From: RH-AL1 sp965198485
Lineage (GTDB): Bacteria > Pseudomonadota > Alphaproteobacteria > Rhizobiales > Beijerinckiaceae
Direction: 5' to 3'
Length of the DNA stretch: 64,000 nt
Assembly (NCBI GenBank): GCA_965198485.1
Contig: CBDAPQ010000005.1
Location: 2,170,001-2,234,000, forward strand
Below the pieces are notes generated by a model. The model worked only from the letters and a program-made list of their open reading frames with translations, made no database searches and had not been told where the DNA came from. Within the stretch, counting starts at the first letter, position 1. Each line of letters begins with the position of its first letter. Made by a program: the position numbers and the translations under genes. This document shows, in pieces, positions 8,276 through 17,335 of the stretch.

Positions 8276-9250
8276 ATGGATTACAAACGTCTCGGCAACA
8301 CCGGCCTCGAAGTGTCGCGGCTCTGCCTCGGCTGCATGAGCTACGGCGTGCCGGACCAGGGCACCCACGAGTGGACGCTGTCGGAGGCGGAGAGCCGGCC
8401 CTTCATCAAGAAGGCGCTCGAGCTCGGCATCAACTTTTTCGACACCGCCAACGTCTATTCCGCCGGCACGTCCGAGGAGATCGTCGGCCGCGCGCTGAAG
8501 GATTACGCCAAGCGCGACGACGTCGTGCTCGCGACCAAGGTGCACGGCCGCATGCGCCCCGGCCCCAACGGTGCCGGCCTCTCGCGCAAGGCCATCATGA
8601 GCGAGATCGACAATTCGCTGCGACGCCTCGGCACCGATTACGTCGACCTCTACCAGATCCACCGTTTCGACCACGACGTGCCGATGGACGAGACCATGGA
8701 GGCGCTGCACGACGTCGTGAAGAGCGGCAAGGCGCGCTACATCGGCGCCTCCTCGATGTACGCTTGGCAGTTCGCCAAGTTCCTGCACATCGCCGACGCC
8801 CACGGCTGGACGCGCTTTTCCACGATGCAGGACTACCTCAACCTTCTCTACCGCGAGGAGGAGCGCGAAATGCTGCCGCTCTGCGCCGAGGAGGGCATCG
8901 GCGTCATACCCTGGAGCCCGATGGCGCGCGGGCGCCTCACCCGCGACTGGGACGAGGACACCAAGCGGTTGTCCACCGACGAGTTCGGCAAGACGCTCTT
9001 CAGGGAGGAGGCGGACCGCCGCATCGTCGACAAGGTCGGCGAGATCGCCAAGGCGCGCGGCGTGCCCCGCGCGCAGGTCGCGCTGGCCTGGGTGCTGGGC
9101 AAGCCCGAGGTGACGGCGCCGATCATCGGCGCCACCAAGCCGCATCACCTCGATGATGCCGTCGCCGCGCTGTCGCTGGAGCTGAGCGAGGACGAGGTGG
9201 GGAGCCTCGAAGCGCTCTACATACCCCACGCCGTCATCGGCTTCTCCTGA
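8276..9250 (+). CDS. Aldo/keto reductase
   Basis: 324-residue NADPH-dependent aldo/keto reductase, soluble, with a TIM-barrel fold. The protein begins MDYKRLGNTGLEVSRLCLGC. Catalytic tetrad candidates are Asp in FFDTANVY, Tyr in the same motif, Lys in VVLATKVHG and His in YQIHRFDH. The C-terminal part IIGATKPHHLDDAV is the usual cofactor-binding segment. The substrate cannot be told from sequence. The ATG at 8276 follows AGGA at a suitable distance; longer in-frame starts fall in repeat DNA. An SDR gene follows 10 bases downstream, so the two may share a transcript. Confidence 0.93.
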   Translation: MDYKRLGNTGLEVSRLCLGCMSYGVPDQGTHEWTLSEAESRPFIKKALELGINFFDTANVYSAGTSEEIVGRALKDYAKRDDVVLATKVHGRMRPGPNGAGLSRKAIMSEIDNSLRRLGTDYVDLYQIHRFDHDVPMDETMEALHDVVKSGKARYIGASSMYAWQFAKFLHIADAHGWTRFSTMQDYLNLLYREEEREMLPLCAEEGIGVIPWSPMARGRLTRDWDEDTKRLSTDEFGKTLFREEADRRIVDKVGEIAKARGVPRAQVALAWVLGKPEVTAPIIGATKPHHLDDAVAALSLELSEDEVGSLEALYIPHAVIGFS

Positions 9251-9260
9251 GGATCGCATC

Positions 9261-9947
9261 ATGAGCAGCGAGAAGACCGCGCTGATCGTCGGCGCCTCGC
9301 GCGGGCTGGGCCTCGGCCTGGTGCGCGAATATCTCGACCGCGGCTGGCGGGTCGTGGCGACGGCGCGCGGCAACAACGAGGCGCTGCGCACCCTCAAGAG
9401 CCATGCTGGCGACAGGCTGCGCGTGGAGACGCTGGACGTCATCGACAGCGCGGGCGTCGCCGCCTTGGCGAGGGCGCATGCCGGCGAGACGCTCGACGTG
9501 CTCTTCGTCTCGGCCGGCGTCACCAACGACAACGCCAAGGCGGCGGGTGCTGTCGCGGCTGACGAGTTCGCCCGCGTGATGGCAACCAACGCCCTGGCGC
9601 CGATGCGCTTGATCGAGGCGCTCGGCAAGCGCGTGGCGCCGGACGGTGCGATCGTCGCCATGACCTCGGTGCTCGGCAGCGTCGCGCAGAACACCAGCGG
9701 CGGCTACGAGGTCTACCGCGCAAGCAAGGCGGCGCTCAACACGCTGCTGCGCTCCTACGCGTCGCGCCACAGGGATCGCGCGGTGATCGCGATGCATCCG
9801 GGCTGGGTGCAGACCGACATGGGCGGGTCCGGCGCGCCGCTCACCGTCGACCGGAGCGCCAGCGGCATGGTCGACGTGGTGGCGGCGCAGTCTGGCAAGC
9901 CCGGCTGCGTGTTCGTCGACTATAAGGGCGAGACGATCGACTGGTAG
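9261..9947 (+). CDS. Short-chain dehydrogenase/reductase
   Basis: 228-residue SDR-family oxidoreductase. The Rossmann motif GASRGLGLGL (TGxxxGxG class) sits near residue 11, a catalytic Ser in SVLGSVAQ, and the YxxxK active site in VYRASKAALN. The C-terminal HPGWVQTDMGG segment is usual in the C-factor-like subgroup. Substrate unknown. It follows the aldo/keto reductase gene closely and is the last gene before the accessory patch that starts with the IS630 copy. Confidence 0.92.
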   Translation: MSSEKTALIVGASRGLGLGLVREYLDRGWRVVATARGNNEALRTLKSHAGDRLRVETLDVIDSAGVAALARAHAGETLDVLFVSAGVTNDNAKAAGAVAADEFARVMATNALAPMRLIEALGKRVAPDGAIVAMTSVLGSVAQNTSGGYEVYRASKAALNTLLRSYASRHRDRAVIAMHPGWVQTDMGGSGAPLTVDRSASGMVDVVAAQSGKPGCVFVDYKGETIDW

Positions 9948-10205
9948 CCGTCTCGTCGGCGGCAGCAGGGTTGGTCAGGCGTGGTGCTTGCCGCATCCAA
10001 GACGTTCCCGCCTTGAGGCGCTGGGGACCCTGAATCTGGTCAATAATTGGAGTGTGGCGCTCTACCGTGCATCCTTCACGACGGCGATCGGCGCTAAAGT
10101 GTTGCGCCCGACATGGTGGAAGCGGTGCTTCGCGGCTGATTGGATCGGGGTCGGCCTCGTCTTAAATCGAGTCGATAGGTACTGCCATATGTTTTTAAGA
10201 GACTA

Positions 10206-11254
10206 GAGCAGATTCCTTTCAGGTAGCATCGTAGCCTGCTGCGGTGAACATGTTGGCGCATTCGGCTGGCGTGATCTGGTCGACGAGGCGGCCAATGGCA
10301 GCCCAGAGCGCGTCCTTCGTCCGTTCCGCCGCCTTGCGTAGCAGAGCCTTGAGCTTGGCGAAGGCGTTCTCGATGGGGTTGAAGTCGGGGCTGTAGGGCG
10401 GCAGCAGGCGCAAGCTGGCACCGGCGGCTTCGATCAGGGCCTCGACCTGCTTCCCTTTGTGCGCCGGCAGGTTGTCCATGATGACGATGTCGCCGGGTCG
10501 CAGTTCGGGAACGAGCACGTGCTCGATGTAGGCCTCGAAGCAGGGCCGGTCGACGGCGCCGTCGAGCACGAACGGCGCCACGATGCCGCGCAGGCTCAGG
10601 CCGGCCACCAGCGTCGTCGTCTTCCAATGGCCGTGCGGCACGCCCATCCTCAGCCGCTCGCCACGCGGGGCGCGTCCGTGCGTGCGGGCCATCTTGGTCG
10701 AGGTGCCGGTCTCGTCGATGAAGATCAGCCGGTCGGGATCGAGATCGAGTTGGCCCTCGAACCACTCCTGCCGCGCCTGGCGGACGTCGGGACGGTCCTG
10801 CTCGGTGGCGTGCGCAGTCTTTTTTTACGCGTGATGCCGTGGCGACGGAAGTAGCGCCAAAGCGCCGTGACGCTGACGAAGGCGCCCTCACCAGCCAGGC
10901 GCGCCTTCAGTTCCAGCAACGTGATGTCGGGCACGTCGGCCAGTGCCGCCGCGATGAGGCTGGCGTGCGCCTCGGTGCGGCGCGACAAGCGATCTCCTCC
11001 CTGCGGCTTGGCCCGGCCGTCGCCGCCAGCGCGCCTCAGAGCGGCCCAGCGGATCGCGCTCGACGCACTGACGCCGAAGCGCGCCGCAGCCTCGCGGCAG
11101 GACAAGCCCTCCTCGACAGCCAAGAGGACGCGGGAGCGAAGGTCGTAGTGCAGCGATCGGGGCATCGGGCCTGGCCTCCTCGCCAGACCAGCCCTGAATC
11201 ACAGCGCGGCGCCGTGCGCTACCCCTCACGAGTCAACCGGCGAGGAAACTGCTC
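10206..11254 (-). mobile_element. IS630-family insertion sequence, copy 1
   Basis: A 1,049-bp element with imperfect terminal inverted repeats (GAGCAGATTCCTTTCAGG at one end, GAGCAGTTTCCTCGCCGG at the other). It is flanked on both sides by TA inside CTAG, the target and duplication typical of IS630/Tc1 elements. It contains one transposase in two overlapping frames. It is nearly identical to copy 2 at 43812-44860, in opposite orientation. Removing it restores an uninterrupted CTAG site in the gap after the SDR gene. Confidence 0.93.
10219..11165 (-). CDS. IS630-family transposase (two frames, -1 frameshift)
   Basis: DDE transposase encoded as OrfA (from ATG 11165, a helix-turn-helix region with CREAAARFGVSASSAIRWA) and OrfB in the -1 frame. 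OrfB has FIDETGTSTKMARTHGRAPR, VIMDNLPAHKGKQ and NPIENAFAKLKALL, which together supply the D-D-E triad. The switch point is a run of seven A on the coding strand (10820-10826). Slippage there fuses ITRKK to TAHATEQDRPDVR. Compared with copy 2, the fused protein differs at two positions (Leu/Val and Ala/Val before the slip). The element looks intact and could be active. Confidence 0.88.
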
Positions 11255-11829
11255 TAGACGTTCGGATGTTCAGCCGCAAGCCACGCCGATCGTCCTCGGC
11301 TCTACTATGGAGGCGTTCTTCAGACAAACCACCACTCGGTTACTAAGGTTTATGTGCCGACCAGTAGATAGATCCCTTACGCCAATACCGCAACAACATG
11401 TTTCAATCTTTTGTCTTTCCTTCAGCTCTCCCCAATCTTTTTACAACCGGAACGCGTGGATTTCATCATGGTCGCCCGAAATGATCCATAGCACGTGCGG
11501 GTCGCCACGACCTAAAAAGAGAATACGCTAACAGCTGGATGTTTGTTCGAAAAATTTCCTAGGACCGCTATACCTGTCAAAATAAATGAAAACTTTTAAT
11601 TTAAATACCATTCAGATTTTCCTACTTGTTAAGAGAGCATATAAAAGCAGGATTACATCAACGAGTTAGACAATTATTTCTCATTATCAGCCTGAACATC
11701 ATGGTCTCAAGGTAGCTTGATCACTTGATTTTATGCCAATTTGACAGCGTTTCGTTTTGCGAGGAATAGATAGCCGGCGCGTTAAGGATTTGTTTGCGTG
11801 AGACTACGGACGCGCAGTCAGGGCTCACG
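11255..11829. other. AT-richer intergenic stretch, no gene recognised
   Basis: A 575-bp gap between IS630 copy 1 and the histidine kinase. Base composition drops clearly compared with the flanks, most of all at 11560-11760 with runs of A and T. A minus-strand reading near 11440-11520 gives HVLWIISGDHDEIHAFRL before a stop, which may be a gene remnant. I cannot name it. The kinase promoter should lie near the right end. Confidence 0.4.
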
Positions 11830-13836
11830 ATGCGAACGCATGCTCCGCTTTTCTACCACTCTCCCGGTGATGACGTAGCTCGGTCTTCTGAAGTAGATAT
11901 ACCCGGCTGCGCCGCTTTCATGCTCAACATGGAGGGCATGATTTTGACCTGGAATAGAGGAGCTCAGGAACTTATGGGCTTTTCTGCTCAAGAGGTGATC
12001 GGCAAACACTTCGCGAGCCTTCGTGAAGAAGCGGTTGCCGTAGATCGAGCGCCTGGGACGATCCTGTCGATTGCTGCTCTGTCTGGCATATTCAAACATG
12101 AGGGATGGAACCTCAAGAAGGATCTGAGCCGCTTCTGGGCTGACGTCGTGATCAAGCCTGTCTTTGATCAGGACGGAAGCATGATCGGTTTCACCAACGT
12201 CATTGTCGATCTTTCGGAACGACAGTCCGCCCGCGAAAACCTGAAGCGAAGCGAAGAGCAGTTTAGATTGCTTGTGCAAGGCGTCGCGGATTACGCGATC
12301 TATATGCTCGATCTCGACGGTAACATCACGAGCTGGAATCTCGGCGCGCAGCGGATTAAGGGTTACAGCCCGCACGAGATCATGGGGCAGCATTTCTCGC
12401 GTTTTCTTACCGAGGAGGACAGAAGCGCCGGAGAGGATCAACGCGCGCTGGCCACCGTCCTCCGTGGTGAAACCTACGAAAAGGAAGCATGGCGTATTCG
12501 CAAGGACGGAACGCGATTTTGGGCGAACGTCGTTATAGAACCCATACACGAGACTAACCAGACAATAATCGGATTCGCGAAGATCACTCGAGACATCACC
12601 GAGCGCCGAGAGGCGCTTCTCGCGCTCGACAAGACGCGAGAGGCGTTATTTCAATCGCAGAAGCTCGAAGCACTAGGAAAGCTGACAGGTGGCGTAGCGC
12701 ACGATTTCAACAACCTGCTCGGTGCCGTTCTAGGAAGTCTGGAAATGGCGCGAAAGCTTAGCACTGATCGCGCGCGCTTGATCGGCCTCATCGACAACGC
12801 CATTGAGGCTGCGCAGCGTGGCGCAACACTGACTAGACGTATGCTGGCCTTCGCGCGTCGTCAGGAACTCCAATCCGAGCCGATCAACGTGATGACGTTG
12901 GTTGCCGGGATGACACATCTACTGCAGCAATCGCTTGGACCAGACATCGTGGTGACGACGCGTTTTCCACTGACGATCCCGATGGTGAAGGCGGATGGAA
13001 ATCAGCTTGAACTCGCTCTCCTCAACCTTGCGGTAAACGCGCGAGATGCAATGCCGAAAGGCGGCGAGGTGGTCATCACTGCGAGAGAGCAAGTTGTAAC
13101 AACGGGTAGCTTAGGTCATCTTGCGCCGGGACGTTATGTATGTCTCTGCGTTATAGATAACGGCACCGGCATGGACGAGATCACGTTGGCGCGATGTTCG
13201 GAACCGTTCTTCACGACAAAAGGTGTAGGCAAAGGAACGGGACTTGGACTTTCGGTAGTCTACGGGATGCTCGAGCAACTCGGGGGCCGGCTCAATTTGC
13301 GCAGCGTTGTCGGAACCGGAACGGCAGCGGAAATCTGGCTCCCGATCATGGAGCTGCCTGTTATTGAGCGTAAGGTCAAGATGTTAGCCACTGCGGAGTC
13401 TTCTCCCAGCGTCCCGCACCTGACAGTCATCGCTGTTGACGATGACAGCGTTTTTCTAAAAAGCACGGTGGCGATGCTGGAGGATCTTGGCCATACTGTA
13501 TTTAATTGTTCGTCGGGCAACCAGGCGCTTGATCTAGTTCGAGCCGATCGCTCGATCGATTTGGTGATTACTGATCACGGTATGCCGCACATGACCGGAT
13601 TTCAACTGATCAGGCTTTTACGAGAGGACTTCCCTGGCATCCCGGTTATCCTGGCGAGCGGTTATGCAGAGCTGTCAAATGCAGAGGTGGTCAGCGTGCC
13701 GAAGCTGAGCAAGCCATTCGGGCAACAAGCACTCGGCGAAGCTATCGTTTTGGCGCTAACGACGAAGCAACCTCACTTAGGGGCGGCAAGCGAGCTGCAA
13801 GCCCGCAATGACCCTGACGTATGGCACGCAGGATAA
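11830..13836 (+). CDS. Hybrid sensor histidine kinase (PAS-PAS-HisKA-HATPase-REC)
   Basis: 668-residue cytosolic hybrid kinase without membrane segments. Order: PAS 1 (about residues 25-135), PAS 2 (about 145-265, with RIRKDGTRFWANVVI as PAC motif), HisKA H-box KLTGGVAHDFNNLLG with the phosphoacceptor His near residue 291, N-box LALLNLAVNARDAM, G-boxes DNGTGMDE and GKGTGLGLSVV, then a receiver domain (about 536-655) with VIAVDDDS, phospho-Asp in LVITDHGMPHMTG and Lys in VPKLSKPFG. The start is ATG 11830, preceded by AGGG; a TTG at 11794 would add 12 residues. No response regulator with an output domain is adjacent. Base use is visibly AT-richer than the housekeeping genes, which suggests transfer. 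Confidence 0.93.
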   Translation: MRTHAPLFYHSPGDDVARSSEVDIPGCAAFMLNMEGMILTWNRGAQELMGFSAQEVIGKHFASLREEAVAVDRAPGTILSIAALSGIFKHEGWNLKKDLSRFWADVVIKPVFDQDGSMIGFTNVIVDLSERQSARENLKRSEEQFRLLVQGVADYAIYMLDLDGNITSWNLGAQRIKGYSPHEIMGQHFSRFLTEEDRSAGEDQRALATVLRGETYEKEAWRIRKDGTRFWANVVIEPIHETNQTIIGFAKITRDITERREALLALDKTREALFQSQKLEALGKLTGGVAHDFNNLLGAVLGSLEMARKLSTDRARLIGLIDNAIEAAQRGATLTRRMLAFARRQELQSEPINVMTLVAGMTHLLQQSLGPDIVVTTRFPLTIPMVKADGNQLELALLNLAVNARDAMPKGGEVVITAREQVVTTGSLGHLAPGRYVCLCVIDNGTGMDEITLARCSEPFFTTKGVGKGTGLGLSVVYGMLEQLGGRLNLRSVVGTGTAAEIWLPIMELPVIERKVKMLATAESSPSVPHLTVIAVDDDSVFLKSTVAMLEDLGHTVFNCSSGNQALDLVRADRSIDLVITDHGMPHMTGFQLIRLLREDFPGIPVILASGYAELSNAEVVSVPKLSKPFGQQALGEAIVLALTTKQPHLGAASELQARNDPDVWHAG

Positions 13837-13981
13837 CCCGTCTCCGAGCTCTGACGGTCACGCTCATCGATTTCCCCTGTCCGCTGATGCTGCGCCTTAC
13901 CTTCGAGGCGAGCACCGTGTGAGTAAGGCAGGTGTCTGAGGTTCTTCACGTTACACGTCGGGCAATGACTCTTTTAAAATC

Positions 13982-15184
13982 CTATTTGCGAAAAGAGGGA
14001 AAGTGTTTTGGTAAGGATCGCGTGCCGATTGCTTCAGGCAAGTATCCCATGACGAGACGCGAGACCCTATCGCACGCGATTTTCGTGAAAGTTTCGACCG
14101 GCTCGAACAAGATAGCGCATAGAATACTGGCCGATACGCTGATCAGTACGATGACAAAGGTCGTATGGTGCAGGAAGCCCATGTTGCGTGCATAGATGAC
14201 CAAGCCACTCGACAGAGAGATTATGACAGGAAATTGGACGAGAAACAGGGGAAACGAGATCCTGCCGAGGAACTGAGACGCTGAGTTTTCCATGAAGCGG
14301 GTCAATCTTGGATTTATTGAAATGCAAAGAACAACAATTATTGCGAGCAGTGGGCAAAGATCGCGGTGAGTGTCGGTGCTGTGCCACAATCCATCGAGGG
14401 CGATCACGACGAGGAGGGCGACATAACTTGCGAAGACAAAGCCTTTTCGGTGGGAAAGCGTCCCGAAGCTTCCCGAGAGCCTCAACTTGGCGAAGCTTAT
14501 GCCCGCCAAGAAACACGCGATCTGTCCGAAGTCGCCTTGGCGACTTAAGAAAAGAAGGGTTGCCATGATAAGCAGCGGCCAGGTCGTACGAGAGCCGTAT
14601 CCAACATACAAAATTAAGAAGACGATAATTGACCCTATGAGTTCAAGACGCATCGTCCAAAGAAACGGATCGAAGTTGGCGAAAGGATCTTTGTTCACGA
14701 AAACCTTGTACAAGGAGAACGACATGGCTCGGGTGAAATCCACGTTGCCCAGCATAAACTTACTCAACCAGTCGGGACGATGGACCAGAGCGCCAGCCGT
14801 CTCGCAACATATAAGTCCGGACCAGTAAAGAAAAAATATTAGTAAACTATTGATCAAAATTGGTATTGTAAGTCTTGGATAGCGTTTGACGGCCAAGTTT
14901 ATGATAGAGCGGCGTCCCTTACCGGAAAAAAATCCGATACTCAAAGCTTCTCCCGATAGGACAAAGAAAACGGAAACGGCTACTTGTCCATCCAAAAGGC
15001 CGGCGGTGAAAGGGTTTCTATATAAAGGTTCGATGTTGCCGAACATCTCCCAACTCATGTGAAAACAGACCACGACGAGAGAGGCCCATCCCCGAATGCC
15101 ATCAAGCACATGAAGTCGAACAGGAGACTCGGACAAAGGAATGGTGCCGAACGCAGGTAGTCGGACCGAAAACTTAGGCGCCAT
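13982..15184 (-). CDS. Acyltransferase 3 (OafA/YrhL-like membrane acyltransferase)
   Basis: 400-residue integral membrane protein with about ten hydrophobic segments, of the acyltransferase-3 family that O-acylates sugars of exopolysaccharide or lipopolysaccharide. Family features: LDGIRGWASLVVVCFHMSWE near residue 27 (the RG and catalytic His motif), VSVFFVLSGEALSIGFF and FLWTMRLELIGS. The start ATG 15184 gives MAPKFSVRLPAFG. An in-frame GTG 15 bases upstream is possible. The gene is strongly AT-rich for this genome and sits alone in the accessory patch, far from the exopolysaccharide genes. Its acceptor is unknown. Confidence 0.88.
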   Translation of the reverse strand: MAPKFSVRLPAFGTIPLSESPVRLHVLDGIRGWASLVVVCFHMSWEMFGNIEPLYRNPFTAGLLDGQVAVSVFFVLSGEALSIGFFSGKGRRSIINLAVKRYPRLTIPILINSLLIFFLYWSGLICCETAGALVHRPDWLSKFMLGNVDFTRAMSFSLYKVFVNKDPFANFDPFLWTMRLELIGSIIVFLILYVGYGSRTTWPLLIMATLLFLSRQGDFGQIACFLAGISFAKLRLSGSFGTLSHRKGFVFASYVALLVVIALDGLWHSTDTHRDLCPLLAIIVVLCISINPRLTRFMENSASQFLGRISFPLFLVQFPVIISLSSGLVIYARNMGFLHHTTFVIVLISVSASILCAILFEPVETFTKIACDRVSRLVMGYLPEAIGTRSLPKHFPSFRK

Positions 15185-15320
15185 CAGATATTCTTTCACA
15201 GCTCCAATCACTGGATCACGACCGACGGGCGTTCCAGCTTGTAGATCCGTCTCGCACCCTTGGCATCTGCGATCATGCGTCAAGCATGGCCTCTCCGGGA
15301 GCTCTGGCCACGAGCGGCTG

Positions 15321-15836
15321 TCATCGGTGGGCAGCCTGTTCCATGGGCCGGGCGTGGGCCAACACCATCGCCACGATCGCGTCCACATCGTCGAGGGGCA
15401 CATGCGGCACCGATCCGGCGGGCGGTGGTCCGTCGCTGGCCAGTGCGACGATGCCGGGATCGTCTGGGAACAGGAATGGCTTGCCGTTGGCGACCCGGTG
15501 CACCTCGATCTTGGGGTGAGCGTCGCGCTTGAACCCCTCGATCAGCACGAGGTCGCAGGGCGAGAGCCTGGCCAGCAGGGTGCCGAGCTCGGGCTCGGGC
15601 GCGCCGCGCAACTCGTGCATCAGCGCGTAGCGCGCACTGGAGGACACCAGGACCTCGCGCGCGCCGGCCTGACGGTGCTCGTAGGAATCCTTGCCGGGTT
15701 TGTCGACGTCGAAGGCATGGTGGGCGTGCTTGATCGTCGAGACGGCGAGGCCGCGCGCGACGAGAAGCGGGATCAGCTTGACGAGGAGCGTGGTCTTGCC
15801 GGCGCCGCTCCAGCCGGCCAGCCCGATGACCTTCAT
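15321..15836 (-). CDS. mobB: Molybdopterin-guanine dinucleotide biosynthesis protein MobB
   Basis: 171-residue P-loop GTP-binding adaptor that helps MobA attach GMP to molybdopterin. Walker A GWSGAGKTTLL starts at residue 8; TIKHAHHAFDVDKPGKDSYE and LIEGFKRDAHPKIEV are family hallmarks. Its ATG follows directly on the stop codon of the TerB-like gene. It is the last gene of the tight L,D-transpeptidase/unknown/TerB/mobB run. mobA is not in the window. Confidence 0.95.
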   Translation of the reverse strand: MKVIGLAGWSGAGKTTLLVKLIPLLVARGLAVSTIKHAHHAFDVDKPGKDSYEHRQAGAREVLVSSSARYALMHELRGAPEPELGTLLARLSPCDLVLIEGFKRDAHPKIEVHRVANGKPFLFPDDPGIVALASDGPPPAGSVPHVPLDDVDAIVAMVLAHARPMEQAAHR

Positions 15837-16340
15837 CTAATCCTTCGCCGGGCCCGACCATGGACCGGGGTGCAAAGGCGCGGCGTGCTCCTCTTCCGCC
15901 ACCTTCTGGCGCAGCGCGACGCGGTCGCGCGTCGGCACGCCGAGCAGCTCGGCGATGCGCCACACCACGTTCTCCTCGAACTCGCTGACCTCGCCGTCGG
16001 CGAAGACGATGTCCCACATCATCTCGATGATCCGGTGACGGCCGGCGTCGTCGAGCTGGCGCTTGAGCACGTTGGTGAAGTGGAAGAAGTCGACCGCCTC
16101 GCGGTCGCTCTCCTCGGCCTTCTCGATGAGACGGGTGGTGGCGGCGGCGTCGAGGCCGAAGCGCTGCTCGATCACCTCGCGCAGGCGGACACGCTCGGAC
16201 TGGTCGATACGGCCGTCGACGTTGGCGACGTGGACGAGCAGCGCCGCCGTCGCCAGCCTGTAGTCGTCGGGCGCGAACTGGCCCTCCTCTTCCGGCCGGG
16301 TCGACACGTCGGCGATGAAGCGCTTCAGAGCCTCGAACAT
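15837..16340 (-). CDS. TerB-family tellurite resistance-like protein
   Basis: 167-residue soluble helical protein with a TerB domain: LATAALLVHVANVDGRIDQ (residues 30-48) and MMWDIVFADGEVSEFEENV (about 112-130) are the paired acidic metal-binding repeats of this fold. Despite the family name, most such proteins have no shown link to tellurite. The start is ATG 16340 (MFEALKRFIAD). One base separates it from the upstream gene, and it abuts mobB directly. Cellular role unknown. Confidence 0.85.
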   Translation of the reverse strand: MFEALKRFIADVSTRPEEEGQFAPDDYRLATAALLVHVANVDGRIDQSERVRLREVIEQRFGLDAAATTRLIEKAEESDREAVDFFHFTNVLKRQLDDAGRHRIIEMMWDIVFADGEVSEFEENVVWRIAELLGVPTRDRVALRQKVAEEEHAAPLHPGPWSGPAKD

Positions 16341-16341
16341 G

Positions 16342-16701
16342 TCAGCGGATCGGCAGGCAGGTGAAGTAGCCTTCGGGACGGTGGAAGTCGCGGCGCATGT
16401 CGGCGATGTAGCGCCGGCAGCTGCCGCGGTCGGGGAAGCACAGCCGCTCGTCGCGCCAGTCGAGCACAATGGGGCCGCCCTCGCCGACGTAGTGCGAGTA
16501 GCCGCCCTGGAAGCGTCCCTGCCACACCGAGGGAAAGCTCCGCACGACGGGCGCGCCGCAGGGCACGCCCTCGCCCGGCAGGTCGAGCGCCGGCGGCTCC
16601 GCGCCGAGATCGGCCGCCGCGGCGGGCCGCACCGCGGCGCCCAGCAGCGCGGCGCCCAGCAGCGCCGCGGAAAGCCCGGCGATCAGGTGCCGACCATCCA
16701 T
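16342..16701 (-). CDS. Exported protein of unknown function
   Basis: 119-residue protein with a signal peptide (MDGRHLIAGLSAALLGAALL, then AAVRPAAAA, cleavage near residue 30). The mature part has four Cys (about residues 48, 88, 94 and 113) and ends DFHRPEGYFTCLPIR; the Cys residues may form disulfides in the periplasm. I do not recognise the family. It starts 1 base after the stop of the L,D-transpeptidase and ends 1 base before the TerB gene, so it is co-translated with an envelope enzyme. Confidence 0.75.
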   Translation of the reverse strand: MDGRHLIAGLSAALLGAALLGAAVRPAAAADLGAEPPALDLPGEGVPCGAPVVRSFPSVWQGRFQGGYSHYVGEGGPIVLDWRDERLCFPDRGSCRRYIADMRRDFHRPEGYFTCLPIR

Positions 16702-16702
16702 C

Positions 16703-17194
16703 CTAGAAGCCCAGGAGCGACAGGAAGCCGCCCGAGGTCTTGCCGCCGGCATCGGCCACAGCGGCGTAGGGCGCCTGGCCCGGAGGCGTGCCGGTGATGG
16801 TGATGGTGGCGCTCTCGGCCTTCACGATGTTGAAGAGCTTGGTGGCGTTGGCCGGCGCCAGGCGCACGCAGCCGTGCGAGGCGGGATGACCGAGGTGGCG
16901 CACTTCGTTGGTGCCATGGATGGCGAAGCCGTAGTAGAAGAACACGGCGTGCGGCATCGGCGCATTGTCGTATTTCTTGGAGTGATACACCTCGGCCAAG
17001 CGCTCCGGCTGGAACGTGCCGGTCGGCGTGACGTAGCCTTCGCGCGCGGTGGAGACCGGCCAATCGAAGGTACCCTGTGCGGAATCGACGTGCATGCGCT
17101 GTGTCGCGAGATCGATGGTGACGTTGGCCGCGAAAGCCGGGGCGGCGACAGCGATGAGCGCGACGCCGAGAAGGGCGGAGAAGGTCGTTCGCAT
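16703..17194 (-). CDS. L,D-transpeptidase (YkuD domain), first of two
   Basis: 163-residue periplasmic L,D-transpeptidase, which cross-links peptidoglycan or attaches proteins to it. Signal peptide: MRTTFSALLGVALIAVAAPA. The YkuD domain follows at once and includes FAIHGTN and the catalytic SHGCVRL with His and Cys (about residues 107-110). There is no extra binding domain. A very similar gene lies upstream at 17336-17953. It heads the four-gene run that ends in mobB. Confidence 0.92.
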   Translation of the reverse strand: MRTTFSALLGVALIAVAAPAFAANVTIDLATQRMHVDSAQGTFDWPVSTAREGYVTPTGTFQPERLAEVYHSKKYDNAPMPHAVFFYYGFAIHGTNEVRHLGHPASHGCVRLAPANATKLFNIVKAESATITITGTPPGQAPYAAVADAGGKTSGGFLSLLGF

Positions 17195-17335
17195 GCAAAG
17201 CCTCTGAGGGGTGAGTCGCCAAGCCTGGACGCTGGCGTCTTCCTCCCACGCGAACGGTTAACCGGTAAACGACAATGGCGCCGGCGCGGCGATTTCAGGG
17301 ATCGCCGCGCCTTTCGTGTCACAAAGGCCGGGGTG

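Noticed and set aside
9988..10206. 72-codon ORF before IS630 copy 1
   Set aside because: TTG start without ribosome site, no recognisable protein features, runs into the IS target.
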